A stretch of 64,000 nucleotides of DNA from Spirometra erinaceieuropaei (GCA_902702965.1 CACRXP010000045.1:73191-137190); one strand, 5' to 3'. Counted from the stretch's first letter, positions 1-10,127 are shown. The notes: generated by a model from the letters alone, not told the origin. Numbers and translations are program-made.

Positions 1-235
1 TAGGACTCCCTCCCCGCCCCTTCCTCCCTGCCGCCCTGACTTCGTATGTAAGAAAAAAACCCGTCTTGACATGACTGTCACCCACCTATAAATACTGTGA
101 GGCGCGATACCACACTCACCTCCGACGATGGAAGCTTGTATGTTTTTGAAACGTCAGGCCAGTAAAACTATGGTTCCAGAGATCGCCTTTTCTTCTGATT
201 TATGTCCGGGGACGCGCATCTTCGCTTCTATTAGC
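1..235 (+). mobile_element. Penelope-like element 3' end fragment
   Basis: Non-coding 3' tail of a Penelope-like retroelement. It shares an ordered set of blocks with 12775-12952 and 41640-41812: a CTATAAATACTG block, a block resembling GAAACGTCAGGC, then GTTCCAGCGATCGC-like and CTTCGCTTCTAT blocks. The copy near 12.8 kb lies directly downstream of a GIY-YIG endonuclease reading frame, which identifies the tail. The fragment runs into a (TA)n tract on the right; its left edge may lie outside the window. Confidence 0.6.
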
Positions 236-258
236 AATATATATATATATATATATAT
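236..258. repeat. (TA)n microsatellite
   Basis: About eleven TA units directly at the 3' end of the Penelope tail. A second short (TA)n run follows the hairpin at 524-538. Confidence 0.9.
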
Positions 259-261
259 TAT

Positions 262-374
262 GACAGATGGGCGCTCACCGATCAGGTTACAGAACATACT
301 CGTTCTGTTGTGCCTTTGGGGCTCATACTTAAACCCTCGCAGGCAGTCGCACAGCGACTAGTGATATAGGTAGA
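262..374 (+). repeat. Interspersed repeat, SINE-associated left part
   Basis: Shares blocks with 1298-1420 and, in part, 40699-40724: a GCTCACCGATC-like start, CTCGTTCTGTTGTGCC, and a CGCACAGCG...TGATATAGG end. In the 1.3-kb copy this part leads into the tRNA-derived repeat; here it leads into the long hairpin. No coding potential seen. Confidence 0.55.
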
Positions 375-527
375 TAAGGTGATACCGACAAAGACAAGGG
401 AGACCGGAATGGCCATTTGTGGCTTATTAGCCGTCATCAGCCAGTCATACCCAACCCCAAGTGATGACGGCTAATAAGCCAGAAATGGCCATTCCGGTCT
501 CCCTTGTCTTTGTCGGTATCACCTTAT
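375..527. repeat. Long hairpin (65-bp arms) made of SINE-like repeat
   Basis: Left arm 375-439 and right arm about 463-527 are reverse complements with only about one mismatch, separated by a loop of roughly 22 bases. The right arm equals the 3' part of the SINE-like repeat (GCTAATAAGCCAGAAATGGC and onward) also found at 1480-1540 and 40890-40950. The arms are therefore two head-to-head copies of one repeat end. Such a structure fits snap-back or template-switch synthesis during retroposition. Confidence 0.85.
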
Positions 528-537
528 ATATATATAT

Positions 538-690
538 ATCTGGACGTTCTTGTCCATCGAAAACCCAACGGACACATAAAAACGACGGTGTACAGGAAGG
601 CTACCAGCACACGCCAAATCCGAAGCTATCACAGTAAACACCCGTTATGTCACAAACGCAGCTGTGTGCAAACTCTCTACAGTGAGCGCT
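538..690 (+). pseudogene. Penelope-like reverse transcriptase fragment
   Basis: Translates to the motif run LDVLVHRKPNGHIKTTVYRK followed by SYHSKHPLCHKRSC and LYS. This is the highly conserved region after the catalytic palm of Penelope-like reverse transcriptases. About 50 codons are preserved; the upstream core and downstream endonuclease are missing, and later sequence in this frame is unrecognisable. It is a dead fragment, starting right after a (TA)n run. Confidence 0.8.
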
Positions 691-1290
691 TCATTTTTCT
701 CAGCGAACTGTGCAGGTGCTCAACTAGTCTCCTCCTTCTTCGCTTACTCAAGCTTTTGCCTTCATTCGTGGCTCTCAGTTCTGCAGTCAGCCCCCTCTGT
801 ACACCATGAGGACTCACTTCTCCTGTCCGTTAGCGATCTTCCAGGCCACGACTGATTACGTGTCGCGACAGGTCTAGGTGCGTCGGACCTTTTGCGATGA
901 GGAGTGCACTGATGTGGCGTAAGGATGGATTCCCTACTGTCGGCCTCAGCGTCTCTTCCTGCACCAGTCGACCGTATGAGCCTTTCCACCAGCTGGTGAT
1001 GGGAAAGGAGACAGACTACTGCGGGGGGGGGGGTAATTTGTGCACGCCGCAGCATGTTCTCTTGACCGTTACGGGGGTGAGATTGAGTCGACGACAGAGG
1101 AACGCAAAATGTACAGTTCCGTAACTGGCGAAACGCGCTGGAAACCCGAGGATGGTTGCGGCATTCGACGTCCCGGTGCCTCCGAAAACTAATGCGTACA
1201 TAATCTCCGACTACTGAGGCGGCAGAAGAGCGTCGTGACGTGGGCTCGACGGTCTTCCCTGACCAGAAGGGAAACACCAACTGGAAAATC
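691..1290. other. No recognisable gene
   Basis: Open frames of up to 176 codons exist on the minus strand but show no family resemblance and are rich in Arg and Ser, as expected from chance frames. A poly-G run of about ten lies near 1022-1032. No RNA gene or known repeat was recognised. Confidence 0.5.
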
Positions 1291-1297
1291 ACTATGG

Positions 1298-1545
1298 TAG
1301 GGGACGTTCACCGATCATTCTTACGGAACTCGCTCGTTCTGTTGTGCCTTACGGGCTCTCTCTCGAGCCCAACCAGCAGCCGCACAGCGGTGCATGATAT
1401 AGGCAGAATGGTATTACCGACACAGTGGCGCGAGTTCGAGCCCCAGGTGTTCCACATTTCGGGGCTGGGCATGACTGGCTGACGACGGCTAATAAGCCAG
1501 AAATGGCCATTCCAGTCTCCCTTGTCTTTGTCGGTTATAAAATAC
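1298..1545 (+). mobile_element. tRNA-derived SINE-like repeat, copy 2
   Basis: Contains a degenerate pol III B-box (CGCGAGTTCGAGCCCCAGG) followed by a TTCCACA...GGGGCTGGGCATGACTGGC block and the shared tail CCAGAAATGGCCATTCCAGT and onward. The same order occurs at 40783-40965. A tRNA-like head followed by a unique body and dispersed copies is the normal plan of a SINE. The A-box half is not clear in this copy. Confidence 0.65.
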
Positions 1546-1854
1546 TGCCTGAGAAACTACTGTCTACGGGCCAAACAGGTGATTGGATGGCACGGAGCGG
1601 TCCACTTTCAGATGCCGTGTATACTGGGGCAGTTCAGTCACTGTGCCGCAGAAACTGATGACTGGACCGAGAGCAGACTTTAACGCGGGTGCACATGGAT
1701 TCCGGTTGGAGGAGCAAGATGATTAAACGATGACGCTTTCTGACTTGACAGAACAGTAGGACCTATCGCGGCCGAGAAGGGGGTTGGAGTACCCTCGCTC
1801 ACCAGTTGGTGGAAAAGATGCATCGCAATAAATAATGCATAGTCCGTGGTACAG
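1546..1854. other. No recognisable gene
   Basis: Contains only short chance frames on both strands. No repeat match within the window was noticed. Confidence 0.45.
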
Positions 1855-2475
1855 CGAGTGACCGGTCTCATGAAATGTTGGTCGAAGTTCTGAGATGCGT
1901 TTTCGATCAGGAAAGATTACTTAGGTGGGGTTGCAATACTGATTATCATGCGGTATAATCCTATGGTATTTCGTACTCGCCAGGACGTCGGCTTTTAAAT
2001 GCACTTCTTTTCGACCTCCCGCAGAAACCACACTCGGTAAAACATGACTTCTGGAGTAGCATGCATTTTTCGCATTGATCTTCGATGGTCATATAAGTTT
2101 AAGTATATTTTATAGAAAACATGCACAAAAATATGCTTTCTTTTACTAGTTTGGCAGGAAATCACATTGTCTTCATATTTTAGGCCCTAAGAAAGGTTGT
2201 CTTTCGGTTTTAAAGTTTCCAATTGTGAGGTTTTTAAGACCATGCGATGTCCATACATACAGCATCGTGCATGTCGGTTTGCCAATGCTCTTCATGAAAT
2301 GCACAACATAGTCTGCATCCACTGCAATCTTTTATGAACTCTGTATAAAATCTTCTTAAAGGCATAGAGGAATGCATAATTTTCATTACGCGGAAGGCAT
2401 GCACCTCGCAGGCTAGTGAAACGGCTGATCAGGCTCAAAGTTATTCGGGAATTGGGAAACTTTTCAAAACCTAAA

Positions 2476-2555
2476 TATTCAGAGGTGTTTCGGCAGATTT
2501 CAAATAATTAATTAATTAATCAGTTATTTGAAATCTGTCAAAACACCTCTGAATT
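2476..2555. repeat. Short hairpin inside FB1
   Basis: Arms of about 31 bp (left 2476-2507, right 2524-2555) pair around an AT-rich spacer containing ATTAATTAATTAAT. The arm sequence TTCAGAGGTG...GATTTCAAATAA is inverted with two or three mismatches. Confidence 0.8.
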
Positions 2556-2705
2556 ACGTGAGTCTGGTGGATTCTAGATGTATCACTTAGGAAATCCTGC
2601 TTGGGCAGTCGGCTTACTGTATCAGATTTGGTGGATTCCATTGGCTGTAGTTGGCTGTGCATATAACTTGGCCCAAATGTGGTCAAACTCACGGCTCCCG
2701 GGGGG

Positions 2706-2786
2706 GGGGCTCATAGCTCAGACGGTTAGAGCGTTGGCTGTACTAAGGCCTCCCCTTGCTGTCGTGGGTTCGAATCCCACCGAGGC
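2706..2786 (+). tRNA. tRNA-like sequence in foldback element (probable pseudogene or SINE head)
   Basis: Has an intact A-box (TAGCTCAGACGGTTAGAGC) and a perfect T-arm and B-box (GTGGG, loop TTCGAAT, CCCAC). A GGCT/GGCC stem closes a seven-base loop GTACTAA, which would place ACT as anticodon. The acceptor stem is partly paired (the 3' CGAGGC has an imperfect 5' partner) and the variable region is long. A close relative with the same flanks lies at 7786-7864 but with a different loop, so the pair is dispersed repeat DNA rather than a proven functional tRNA. Confidence 0.5.
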
Positions 2787-3135
2787 ACCGAGTTTTTCAC
2801 AGTTGGGTCAAAGTGAAAACCTAAATATACACTTTCTTCGGGCGTAAAGTATAAAGACAGTGCGATTTTCTACCAAACGAGTAAGAGAAAGTATATTTTG
2901 TGCGTGTTTTCTATAAAATATATTTGAATTTATAAGACCATGGAAAATGAATGTTAAACACGCATGCTACTTGAATAGTCAATTTTTACCGAGTGCTTCT
3001 GCACGAGGTCGAAAAGAAGTGCATTCAAAAGCCGACATCCTGGTGTGTCCGAAATACTATAGGATTACGCCGCATCCTTCCTAATAGAAAAAGCATTTCC
3101 GAAGTTCAGCCAACATTTCATGGGATCGGTTACGC

Positions 3136-3522
3136 AAGTCGCCAGCCATCCCGCACCTTACCAAAACCCGTAGAACAGTGTCCTCGATCATCCTCCAATG
3201 AAGGCGGTAGCGATACAGACAAGATCACACAAAATCTGAAAATGGTGCAGCATGCGAGATATTCAAGATATTGATACGTCTTACACAAGATATTAATATA
3301 GCAAAAAAGGATGAAGAGTGAGACAAAAAAGATGAATGTCAAGTTGTTTGCGTGCCGAACGTCAGGTCATTGCTAGGTAATCATGTGAGCAGGTCGGGAG
3401 GGAGAATGAACTGAAGAACAACCTGCCGCTTCGACTCAAACTCCCCATGAGGACAGTACGGGCTACAGGGATGAGCGTTGTGAAAGGTAAGAAAGTAGAT
3501 AGAGAGAGTTGAGGCAAGGATG
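3136..3522. other. Probable ATG9 3' untranslated and downstream region
   Basis: Lies just downstream, on the minus strand, of the ATG9 stop codon. No canonical poly-A signal (AATAAA on the minus strand) is obvious here, so the transcript end is not defined. No repeat or other gene is recognised. Confidence 0.4.
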
Positions 3523-6500
3523 TTAACAGGTTGGGGGCGGGAGGTCGGGCCAAATAGGGACGTCATCTCCGGCTTCAGGAATCTCAAAGGCCAGCGGTGG
3601 GGGCGGGGCTACTTGCGACAGTCCGCGCGTTGTCGTCTCTCCGCTTGTTGAGGAGGGTGGGACAAGCGGTGGTGTTGGGGTGGGAGCGGGACGCTGTCGC
3701 GACTGATGATGCTGTACTGCATCAGCATCCTCCTCTGGGTCTTCGGCGACCTCCTCAAACTGGCGTCTGGGATCTGCGCCAGGACGTGAGACCACGGAGG
3801 CGTGGAAGAGGGAACGACCTCGACCCGCCGGGCCAATGTAATGACTGGCACGAGCGGAGCTGCCCCCGGGCTGCTGGTAGCGCAATTCAGGTGCGTCCAG
3901 ATTCCTCACAGTTGCCGGCTCCCAGCCCTGGTTCCTCGAGGCAGAGGAAGCACCGCCGGCCGCATGGTTGTCGTCTCCGCGATGAGGTCCACCAATGTGT
4001 CTTAGGGGACGTAGGTAGGACTGTGAAGCTACGCTTGCGGCAAAACTGGACGGGGAGGGCGTTTGGACCAGTTTCTGCTGACGACGACGCTGGTGCAGTT
4101 CGTGGATGTAGAGCGAGCTGGCGTCCATATCTGCAGTCAGTTCAGTCATGCCGGTCGCTGAACCTCGGGTGGCGCCGGGGTGCAGGCAGATGCTGGTGCC
4201 AAAGCTTGGACTCAGTAGGGTGCTGTTGAGGAAGGCTCTGTCCTCCATTTGCGAAGTGTAGGGTTGATAGGGCAACTGAAGGGCAGCAGCACTGTAGAGA
4301 CCAGAGGCGCCCATCAGGCTGGCCGATGGAGTCACGCCGCCAGCGTGAAATGGGAAGAGGAGACGCGGACTGTTAAGAACGCTTGAGGACATGTGGGATG
4401 TCGGGCCGGTAGCAGTGACGGGCTGAGGCGCCTCAGGCAGACGCCCGTCTGTAGCCTTCGACGAGCCCGAAGGTTTGACACCCTTGTGCTGTCGGTCACC
4501 CTGTGAGACGGTTGTCGGAGCGGTTGGTCTTGAAGGGGACTGCTGACCAGGCGATGAGGCCGCCGAAGGTGGCGCCTCCACACCGCCATACATGGACTCT
4601 ACAAGGGCACCCCTGACACCCAGTGTCTCGGCAGACATAACGGCAGGACCAGAGAGGTAAGCGACATTCTTGACGTGAGTGGAAAAGTCCGAGGAGTAGA
4701 CGGGTCCGGTCTCAGGGAATTTACCCTGCCCACCGGCAACTGGCGTTGTTGTATAGAGTGAACGGTACAAGCTGAGGGTCTGTGGGGAAACTGCTTGGGT
4801 GGCCAAGGGACGCTCTAGGGAGGTTTGGAGGTGCTCCACAGAGGACTGCATGCCCAGCATTAGGTCCACCTGTTCCTGTTGGTAGCGCTGAATGTCATTG
4901 AGGGCCTGCTTGCGGACAGCCGCCAGGTAGGCGCGACTATCAGGGGGCAGGTTCCAGCCCGGATTAGTGATGTGAAAGTGCATCAAACTCAGCTCAATTT
5001 TGCCTCCAAAAGAGGGCATATGCCGATAGGAGTCTTCATCATCGTGCGAAGAGGGTGGAGAGGGCTGCTGCGGGGAGAGAGCAGGACTGCCATAGGCCTG
5101 TTGTTTGTGATGACGTGGTGAGCCTGCACCATCATCATGAGCATCGTCGTCGTCGTCGTCGAAATGGGGGCTCCAGTCTGGATGACCGTGGCGTTGGATG
5201 TCCAGCTGTGCGAAGCTGCAGATGTCTCCCACACCGGCAATTTCGACAGTAAAGTTGCGCAGAAAATCAACTATCTCCAGACAGTGGTTGGGCAGATAAA
5301 AGAGTAGGATGAGAGGAGTGAGGATGGGTGAGACCAATTCCTCCAGAACGCCCACAATCCGCAGTTGAAACAGTTCCGAGAACTCATAGCGCACCTGGTG
5401 AGTATGCGCATGCTCCTTCCAGTGATCGGGCATGTAGTGGATGCGTGACAGCGTCTCAATCAGTCTGGCGCGTGGGAAGTGCACTGCCTGTTCGTCTGGC
5501 AGGAGGCTGGCACAGACCTTTGTCAGGACACCACCGATAGCCAACACAGCCAGGAAACCCGGCAGATGGAGCAACTGTTCGCGAACAAGACTGGCAGCGA
5601 AGAGGAGTAGGGAGACGCCGCCGATGCAGAAGACCACGTTGTCTGCAATCACATTGAGTAGACGCGAGGGGAAACAGTCCAGGTACTGCTGTGCCGGCAA
5701 GTAGGCCTGGTTCAGGCGTACCACAAATTCATGATGCAGTTCGTTGAAGTGACGTAGGTAGTAGTGGGCGTAGTTAGACCACCGACGACCAAACAGGGAG
5801 GCGGGCTCGTAACGCAGGCGCTTCGAGTTGGAACACATGAAGAGCAGGAGCTGGACCAGAAGGACAAACGGACTCAAACAAAGACCAACAAGGCCCGCTA
5901 GGCGCGACTGTGTGGCCAACTCGTCTGCCAACTCCTGTCGCTTTGTAAGCCACTTGTACTCAGGCCGCAGTTTCCAATAGGTGACGAAGGGGCATTTTGG
6001 GCCCCAAAACAACAGGTAGTTGAGGTTGAGAAGATAGAAGTCCGGCAGGTAGATATAGTGGTGGCTGGGAAAGAGACACTTCGGTACTCGAAATCGGAAG
6101 GGAATCGCCTCCCGATTGATCATACCAATGAGATAGTTGGTTCGGCGCAAAATTCTGTTATAAATGTCCAGCTCATCGAGCAGGGGTTTGGAGGGCGAGA
6201 GTCGCATCTGGTCCTGACAGGACAACAGGCGATGCAGGACTTCGGACCAGGTGATATCGGCCAGTTCAGCATCACCGGTAGGCAGGTCGAGGACCATGCT
6301 ACAGAATCGACGAACTCCCCAGACCTGCATCAGGAAAATACTGGAGCGAACAAGGTGAGCAGCGAAGACGATGACTGCAACCGCGAGACAGATGGTTGCT
6401 AGTGGTGGCAATCTGGCCCAACAGACAGCCGGCGGCGAGATGACATCGTTCCAGTCGCTGATGACGGCACTGCTATTCATCAACTTGTCCCATTTCATAC

Positions 6501-6576
6501 ACACCGTCAGTTCGATGATGCAGAAGAACAAGAAGGCAAACTTGAGCGCCGTGAGGACGCAACAGGTGAAAACCAC
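3523..6576 (-). CDS. ATG9: Autophagy-related protein 9, terminal exon (residues 58-1074)
   Basis: Encodes nearly all of ATG9, the multispanning lipid scramblase of autophagosome formation that cycles on Golgi and endosome-derived vesicles. The frame opens exactly at a splice acceptor (pyrimidine tract, then TTTAG, then GTG GTT), not at a Met. In joined numbering, hydrophobic segments lie near 58-83, 114-139, 284-305, 370-388 and 394-412, with a further reentrant-like stretch near 462-487. Family signatures visible are LRHFNEL, HYMPDHW, GVGDICSFAQLD and ELSLMHFHITNPGW. An acidic DDDDDD run and a long Ser/Pro/Gln-rich C-terminal tail make it longer than human ATG9A (839 residues). The tail is low-complexity and probably disordered. 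The stop is TAA at 3523-3525. The exon is uninterrupted by repeats or frameshifts, in contrast to its surroundings. Confidence 0.95.
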   Translation of the reverse strand: MVFTCCVLTALKFAFLFFCIIELTVCMKWDKLMNSSAVISDWNDVISPPAVCWARLPPLATICLAVAVIVFAAHLVRSSIFLMQVWGVRRFCSMVLDLPTGDAELADITWSEVLHRLLSCQDQMRLSPSKPLLDELDIYNRILRRTNYLIGMINREAIPFRFRVPKCLFPSHHYIYLPDFYLLNLNYLLFWGPKCPFVTYWKLRPEYKWLTKRQELADELATQSRLAGLVGLCLSPFVLLVQLLLFMCSNSKRLRYEPASLFGRRWSNYAHYYLRHFNELHHEFVVRLNQAYLPAQQYLDCFPSRLLNVIADNVVFCIGGVSLLLFAASLVREQLLHLPGFLAVLAIGGVLTKVCASLLPDEQAVHFPRARLIETLSRIHYMPDHWKEHAHTHQVRYEFSELFQLRIVGVLEELVSPILTPLILLFYLPNHCLEIVDFLRNFTVEIAGVGDICSFAQLDIQRHGHPDWSPHFDDDDDDAHDDGAGSPRHHKQQAYGSPALSPQQPSPPSSHDDEDSYRHMPSFGGKIELSLMHFHITNPGWNLPPDSRAYLAAVRKQALNDIQRYQQEQVDLMLGMQSSVEHLQTSLERPLATQAVSPQTLSLYRSLYTTTPVAGGQGKFPETGPVYSSDFSTHVKNVAYLSGPAVMSAETLGVRGALVESMYGGVEAPPSAASSPGQQSPSRPTAPTTVSQGDRQHKGVKPSGSSKATDGRLPEAPQPVTATGPTSHMSSSVLNSPRLLFPFHAGGVTPSASLMGASGLYSAAALQLPYQPYTSQMEDRAFLNSTLLSPSFGTSICLHPGATRGSATGMTELTADMDASSLYIHELHQRRRQQKLVQTPSPSSFAASVASQSYLRPLRHIGGPHRGDDNHAAGGASSASRNQGWEPATVRNLDAPELRYQQPGGSSARASHYIGPAGRGRSLFHASVVSRPGADPRRQFEEVAEDPEEDADAVQHHQSRQRPAPTPTPPLVPPSSTSGETTTRGLSQVAPPPPLAFEIPEAGDDVPIWPDLPPPTC

Positions 6577-6794
6577 CTAAAGGGGGGAAGGAAAACAGAG
6601 CAATTCTTCAGTAGGGCAAAATCGAATAGGTCTAGGGGTCCAGACAGTTGTGACGACTGAGACGACGACAGTTCATCCACATCATACCCACCACCACGGC
6701 TGCCGCCGTATAAGACAGTGACCTTGCACCAAGTCAGTCCTGTGTCCAATCATATCTTCGATCGGCTTGGCTCGTGGACTTCACTAATGTATGC

Positions 6795-6965
6795 ATACTT
6801 CAACACCTGGCCAGTCCAGCCGCGATGCACTCGGGAGCCGCCAACTGTAGTAGGCACGTAGCAGCCTAGCGACTCCATCCTAATAAATACTGTAGCACCC
6901 GGGAAATTAACTACGCTTGTCTGGCCCTATCCCTGATGATGGATTCGAGTGGGAATCCACTATTT
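6795..6965 (+). mobile_element. Penelope-like element 3' end fragment
   Basis: Carries the ATAAATACTGTAGC block, then a CTGATGATGGATTCGAG...GGAATCC block shared with 12785-12865 and 41650-41715. Upstream bases resemble the end of the Penelope C-terminal region. It is truncated before the final GTTCCAG block and lies at the 3' end of the ATG9 intron. Confidence 0.6.
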
Positions 6966-7019
6966 ATTCACAGGACAAACGATCTCGAACTAATCAATAT
7001 TCCGTAGTACAATAGCTGG

Positions 7020-8115
7020 CATATATCTTGGCATGTTGGCCGAAATTCCGAGACGTGATTTTGGTTAGAAGGGATTACCTAGGTTGTAATAGTGAGTTTC
7101 ACGCAGCATAACCTCCAAGGCATTTCAGGCACGCTAGAATGTACTTCTTTCCAGATGCTCTCAAAACTTGCAGCCGCTAAAGACGGGTGCGATTTTTAAA
7201 ATCAAATTTCGATTCTTAAGATATTTCAGTCACGCGAGGACGCTGGCTTTCAAATGCGCCTAGCTCTGGTCGTCCGCCAAAACTACACTTGCCAAAAAAT
7301 GACTACTTACGTGGTACGCATTTGTTCCATTTATTTCCAGTGCACTTATGAATTCAAATATATTTTATAGAAAACATGCACAAAATATCCTTTCTTGTAC
7401 TTATTTGGTAGCAAATCACGTTTATAGTGAGATTTTAATGACAAGAATACACCGCAAAATTCTTCTAAAAGGTGCAGAGGAATAAATAATTTTTCGCATA
7501 TCGGGAGTATAAAGTTTGAGGTTTAGAAACCGTAAATGAGATTGTAAGGGCAGGTCGGGTTCGAAATTATCCGAGAATTTAAAAACTCTTAAGACCGAAA
7601 TATACCTCTTTTCCGGATATAAAATTTGAAGAAGACGTGATATGCTACCAAACGAGTGCGAGAAATGATATTTTGTGTATTTTCTATAAAGTATACTTGA
7701 ACATATAATTAATTCGAAAGTAAATGAGGTAAGTTGGGCGGGTAAACTTGACCCAAATGTGATTAAACTCGCGTCGCCCGGCGGGGCCTCGTAGCTCAGA
7801 TGGTTAGAGCGTTGACTGTAATAAGGCCCCCCCTTGCTGTCGTGGGTTCGAATCCCACCGAGGCGCCGTTTTTCACAGTTGAGTCAGAGTGAGTTATTTG
7901 AAATCTGTCATAACACCTATAAGTGGGATAAATCCGTACTAACTAAGCGGCGTTTTTTGCAGGCAGCCGGAAGGAAGCGCATTTGAAAACCAGACTGGAA
8001 TATCTTAAGATTATGCTGAAGGATAATCCGTGTTATAACTTCGCTCAAGTGACCCCATTCTACTCGAAGGCGTATTCACAGTATCGGCCAACATTTCATT
8101 AAATAGGTCACCTGC
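7020..8115. mobile_element. Foldback element FB2 with tRNA-like insert
   Basis: Left end GCATGTTGGCCGAAATTCCG and right end CGGCCAACATTTCATT are inverted. Internal blocks such as TTATAGAAAACATGCA (7370s) and TTTTCTATAAAGTATA (7680s) face each other. It is related to FB1 in both arms and also contains the tRNA-like core with the same flanking sequence. No coding frame of note. Confidence 0.75.
7786..7864 (+). tRNA. tRNA-like sequence, second copy
   Basis: GCCTCG at the 5' side pairs with CGAGGC at the 3' side for six base pairs. The A-box region (TAGCTCAGATGGTTAGAGC) and T-arm (GTGGG, TTCGAAT, CCCAC) are intact. The presumed anticodon loop is GTAATAA and its stem has a mismatch, and the variable region contains a C run. 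The loop differs from the 2.7-kb copy (GTACTAA). A pol III promoter may still work, but decoding function is doubtful. Confidence 0.5.
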
Positions 8116-8117
8116 TT

Positions 8118-8545
8118 GAGTTTTATAATTCATGCGTACAAAAAACATGCTATTTCAACAGATATTGCACGGTTTCAAAGAATTTCATAATCACAAACTT
8201 TTCGCAACCGAGAGGTACCGTTTCCTAGAGTAGAAAATGCAAAGGCGAACTCAAATACACAGTAAAAGCAAAATGGATATTCAAGTGTGTACATTCTATA
8301 GGATATATAAGTTTAAAGAGATATCGAAATTCAGTGGAAAAAAACTAAGCAAGTAGACTTTTTAGTGGATGTAATTTTTCCGGGCGGCCGGAAAGACGTG
8401 CATTTGGAGACGGCATCTGGGTGTGACTGAAACATCTTGGGATTGTAATGCATGATAACCCATTATTACGGCCCACCCCAGTAATCTATCCGTTCTCAGA
8501 GAAATCACATTTCAGAATTTCGGCTAGTGTTCTACAAAATACGCC
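8118..8545 (+). mobile_element. Foldback family, right-arm-like fragment
   Basis: Reads in the same direction as the right arms of FB1 and FB4: a GGCCGGAAAGACGTGCATTTG block, then ATAACCCATTATTACG, CCCCAGTAATC and finally CAGAATTTCGGCTAGTGTTC. No matching left arm is evident, so it is a half element. Confidence 0.55.
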
Positions 8546-8699
8546 ACCTACCGTACTTATGTAAGGCCAGAAAGCCCACTGAATGCGGGTGGGGTTAAGG
8601 ACCATGCGCTGAGAAAGTACTTCGCTTTGCCGGCAATTGCGCCCATGTCCGCATACGGTTGTCTTGCACAAGTCCACCCTAATATAAACATATGCAGTG

Positions 8700-9690
8700 C
8701 GTGATCGATCTCATGAAATGTTGGCCGAAATTGTGAAAAGCGTTCTCGATTAGGAAGGATTACTGAAGTGGATTTTTAATACTGATTATCTTGCGGCACA
8801 ATCCTATAATATTTTGAACTCGGTAGGATCTTGACTTTTGAATACACTTCTTTCCGATCTCCTGTATAAACTGTACTCGGCAAAGAATGACTACTTAAGT
8901 AGCATGCATTTTTCACATTGATTTTCGATGGTCTTATAAATTCAAATATATTTTATACAAAAAACATGGACAAAAAATGCTTTCTTTTACTCATTCGATA
9001 GAGAATCACGTTGTCTGTATATTGTGTACTTGAAGGAGGAGTATAATTAGGTTTTGAAAAGTTTTCTGATTCCCGAATAATTTGGGGCCTGATCAGCCGT
9101 TGCACTAGCGCTTAGTAATTTCAGTCTACAAGGTGCATGCGTTCCGCTTAGAGAAAATCATATATACTTCTATGTCTTTAAAAAGAAACCCTATAGAGTC
9201 CATAAAATTTTGAAATGGGAACGGACAATGTTGTGCATTTCATGAGGAGCAGTGGTAAACGGACAGGTACGATGCTGTGTGAATGGACATTGCACGGTCT
9301 TAAAACATCTCATAATTAGAAACTTTTTTAAAACCTAATTATACTCCTTCAAGTGTACAATATACAGACGACGTGATTGTCTATCGAATGAGTAAAAGAA
9401 AGCACTTTTTCCCACGTTTTTTATGAAATATATTTGAATTTATAAGAGCATAGAAAATCAACGTGAAAAATGCATGCTACTTAATTAGTTCATTTTTACC
9501 GAGTGCGGTTTTTACAGGAGGCCGAAAAGAAGTGTATTCAAAAGTCAAAATCCTACCGAGTTCAAAATATTATAGGATTATGCTGCAAGATAATCAGTAT
9601 TACAAATCCACCTCAGTAATCCTTCCTAATCGAAAACGCTTTTCAGAGTTTCGGTCAACATTTCAGGTCACGGATGAATCAACCTCGTGA
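8700..9690. mobile_element. Foldback element FB4
   Basis: The clearest member: the left end GATCTCATGAAATGTTGGCC opposes the right end CGGTCAACATTTCAGGTCAC. The arms are each over 400 bases: TCGATTAGGAAGGATTACTG faces CAGTAATCCTTCCTAATCGA, and AGTAGCATGCATTTTTCACA faces a TGAAAAATGCATGCTACTTA block. The short centre has no coding frame. It is a near-palindromic non-autonomous element of about 1 kb. Confidence 0.8.
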
Positions 9691-10125
9691 AACAGTGGCG
9701 GCGCTCGTTGCCTGTGACGGCCAGGCTGGCTGATGACCGGTAGTGGAACGTACCAGCAAATATATAAAAAAGCTCATGAGTCATGACAGTACTGCCGTAG
9801 AGCAAAAGTTGTCCGTGTTTAATAAGGTTTCACCACCCTTGGGCCTTCAGTCAGTGCGTCTCTAGGTGGGAGGTGGAGGATAAGGTTTCTAAAATTACGG
9901 TTCAGGTACTACACGAAACCGCTCGTCCACCAAGTCGCCCGGTGCTAGGCCCAACCGGAGATTTGGACGACCACAGTTCGGCTGTTATGGTTGACTTGGC
10001 CCAGTTGTGGCTTCGCTATGCATGGTGGTCTGCGACAGCCGATCTGTGCAGCTCAAGTCATTCTCTCCTCCAGCAACGGAGACGGAGCATCGCAGGCACA
10101 AGAACCACCAATGGGTCTTAGGGAG
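9691..10125. other. No recognisable gene
   Basis: Part of the ATG9 intron. Only short frames without family resemblance are present. Confidence 0.45.
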
Positions 10126-10127
10126 CC

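Larger units (their letters stand above)
1855..3135. mobile_element. Foldback (long inverted-repeat) element FB1 with tRNA-like insert
   Basis: The left end reads CTCATGAAATGTTGGTCGAA and the right end ends in CAACATTTCATGGGATCGG, so the termini are inverted. Similarity continues inward for several hundred bases: TTTTCGATCAGG opposite CCTAATAGAAA, CATGCATTTTTCG opposite a CGCATGCTACTT block, and TATTTTATAGAAAACATGCA opposite TTTTCTATAAAATATA. No transposase frame is present. The middle holds a short hairpin and a tRNA-like sequence. Related elements occur at about 7.0, 8.7, 44.4, 48.3, 50.4 and 59.8 kb. It resembles a non-autonomous foldback or MITE family. Confidence 0.75.

Noticed and set aside
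762..1292. 176-codon minus-strand open frame
   Set aside because: No domain resemblance, biased composition and no splice or start context; likely chance.
3597..4229. 210-codon plus-strand frame opposite ATG9
   Set aside because: It is the antisense shadow of the Pro/Ser-rich ATG9 tail.
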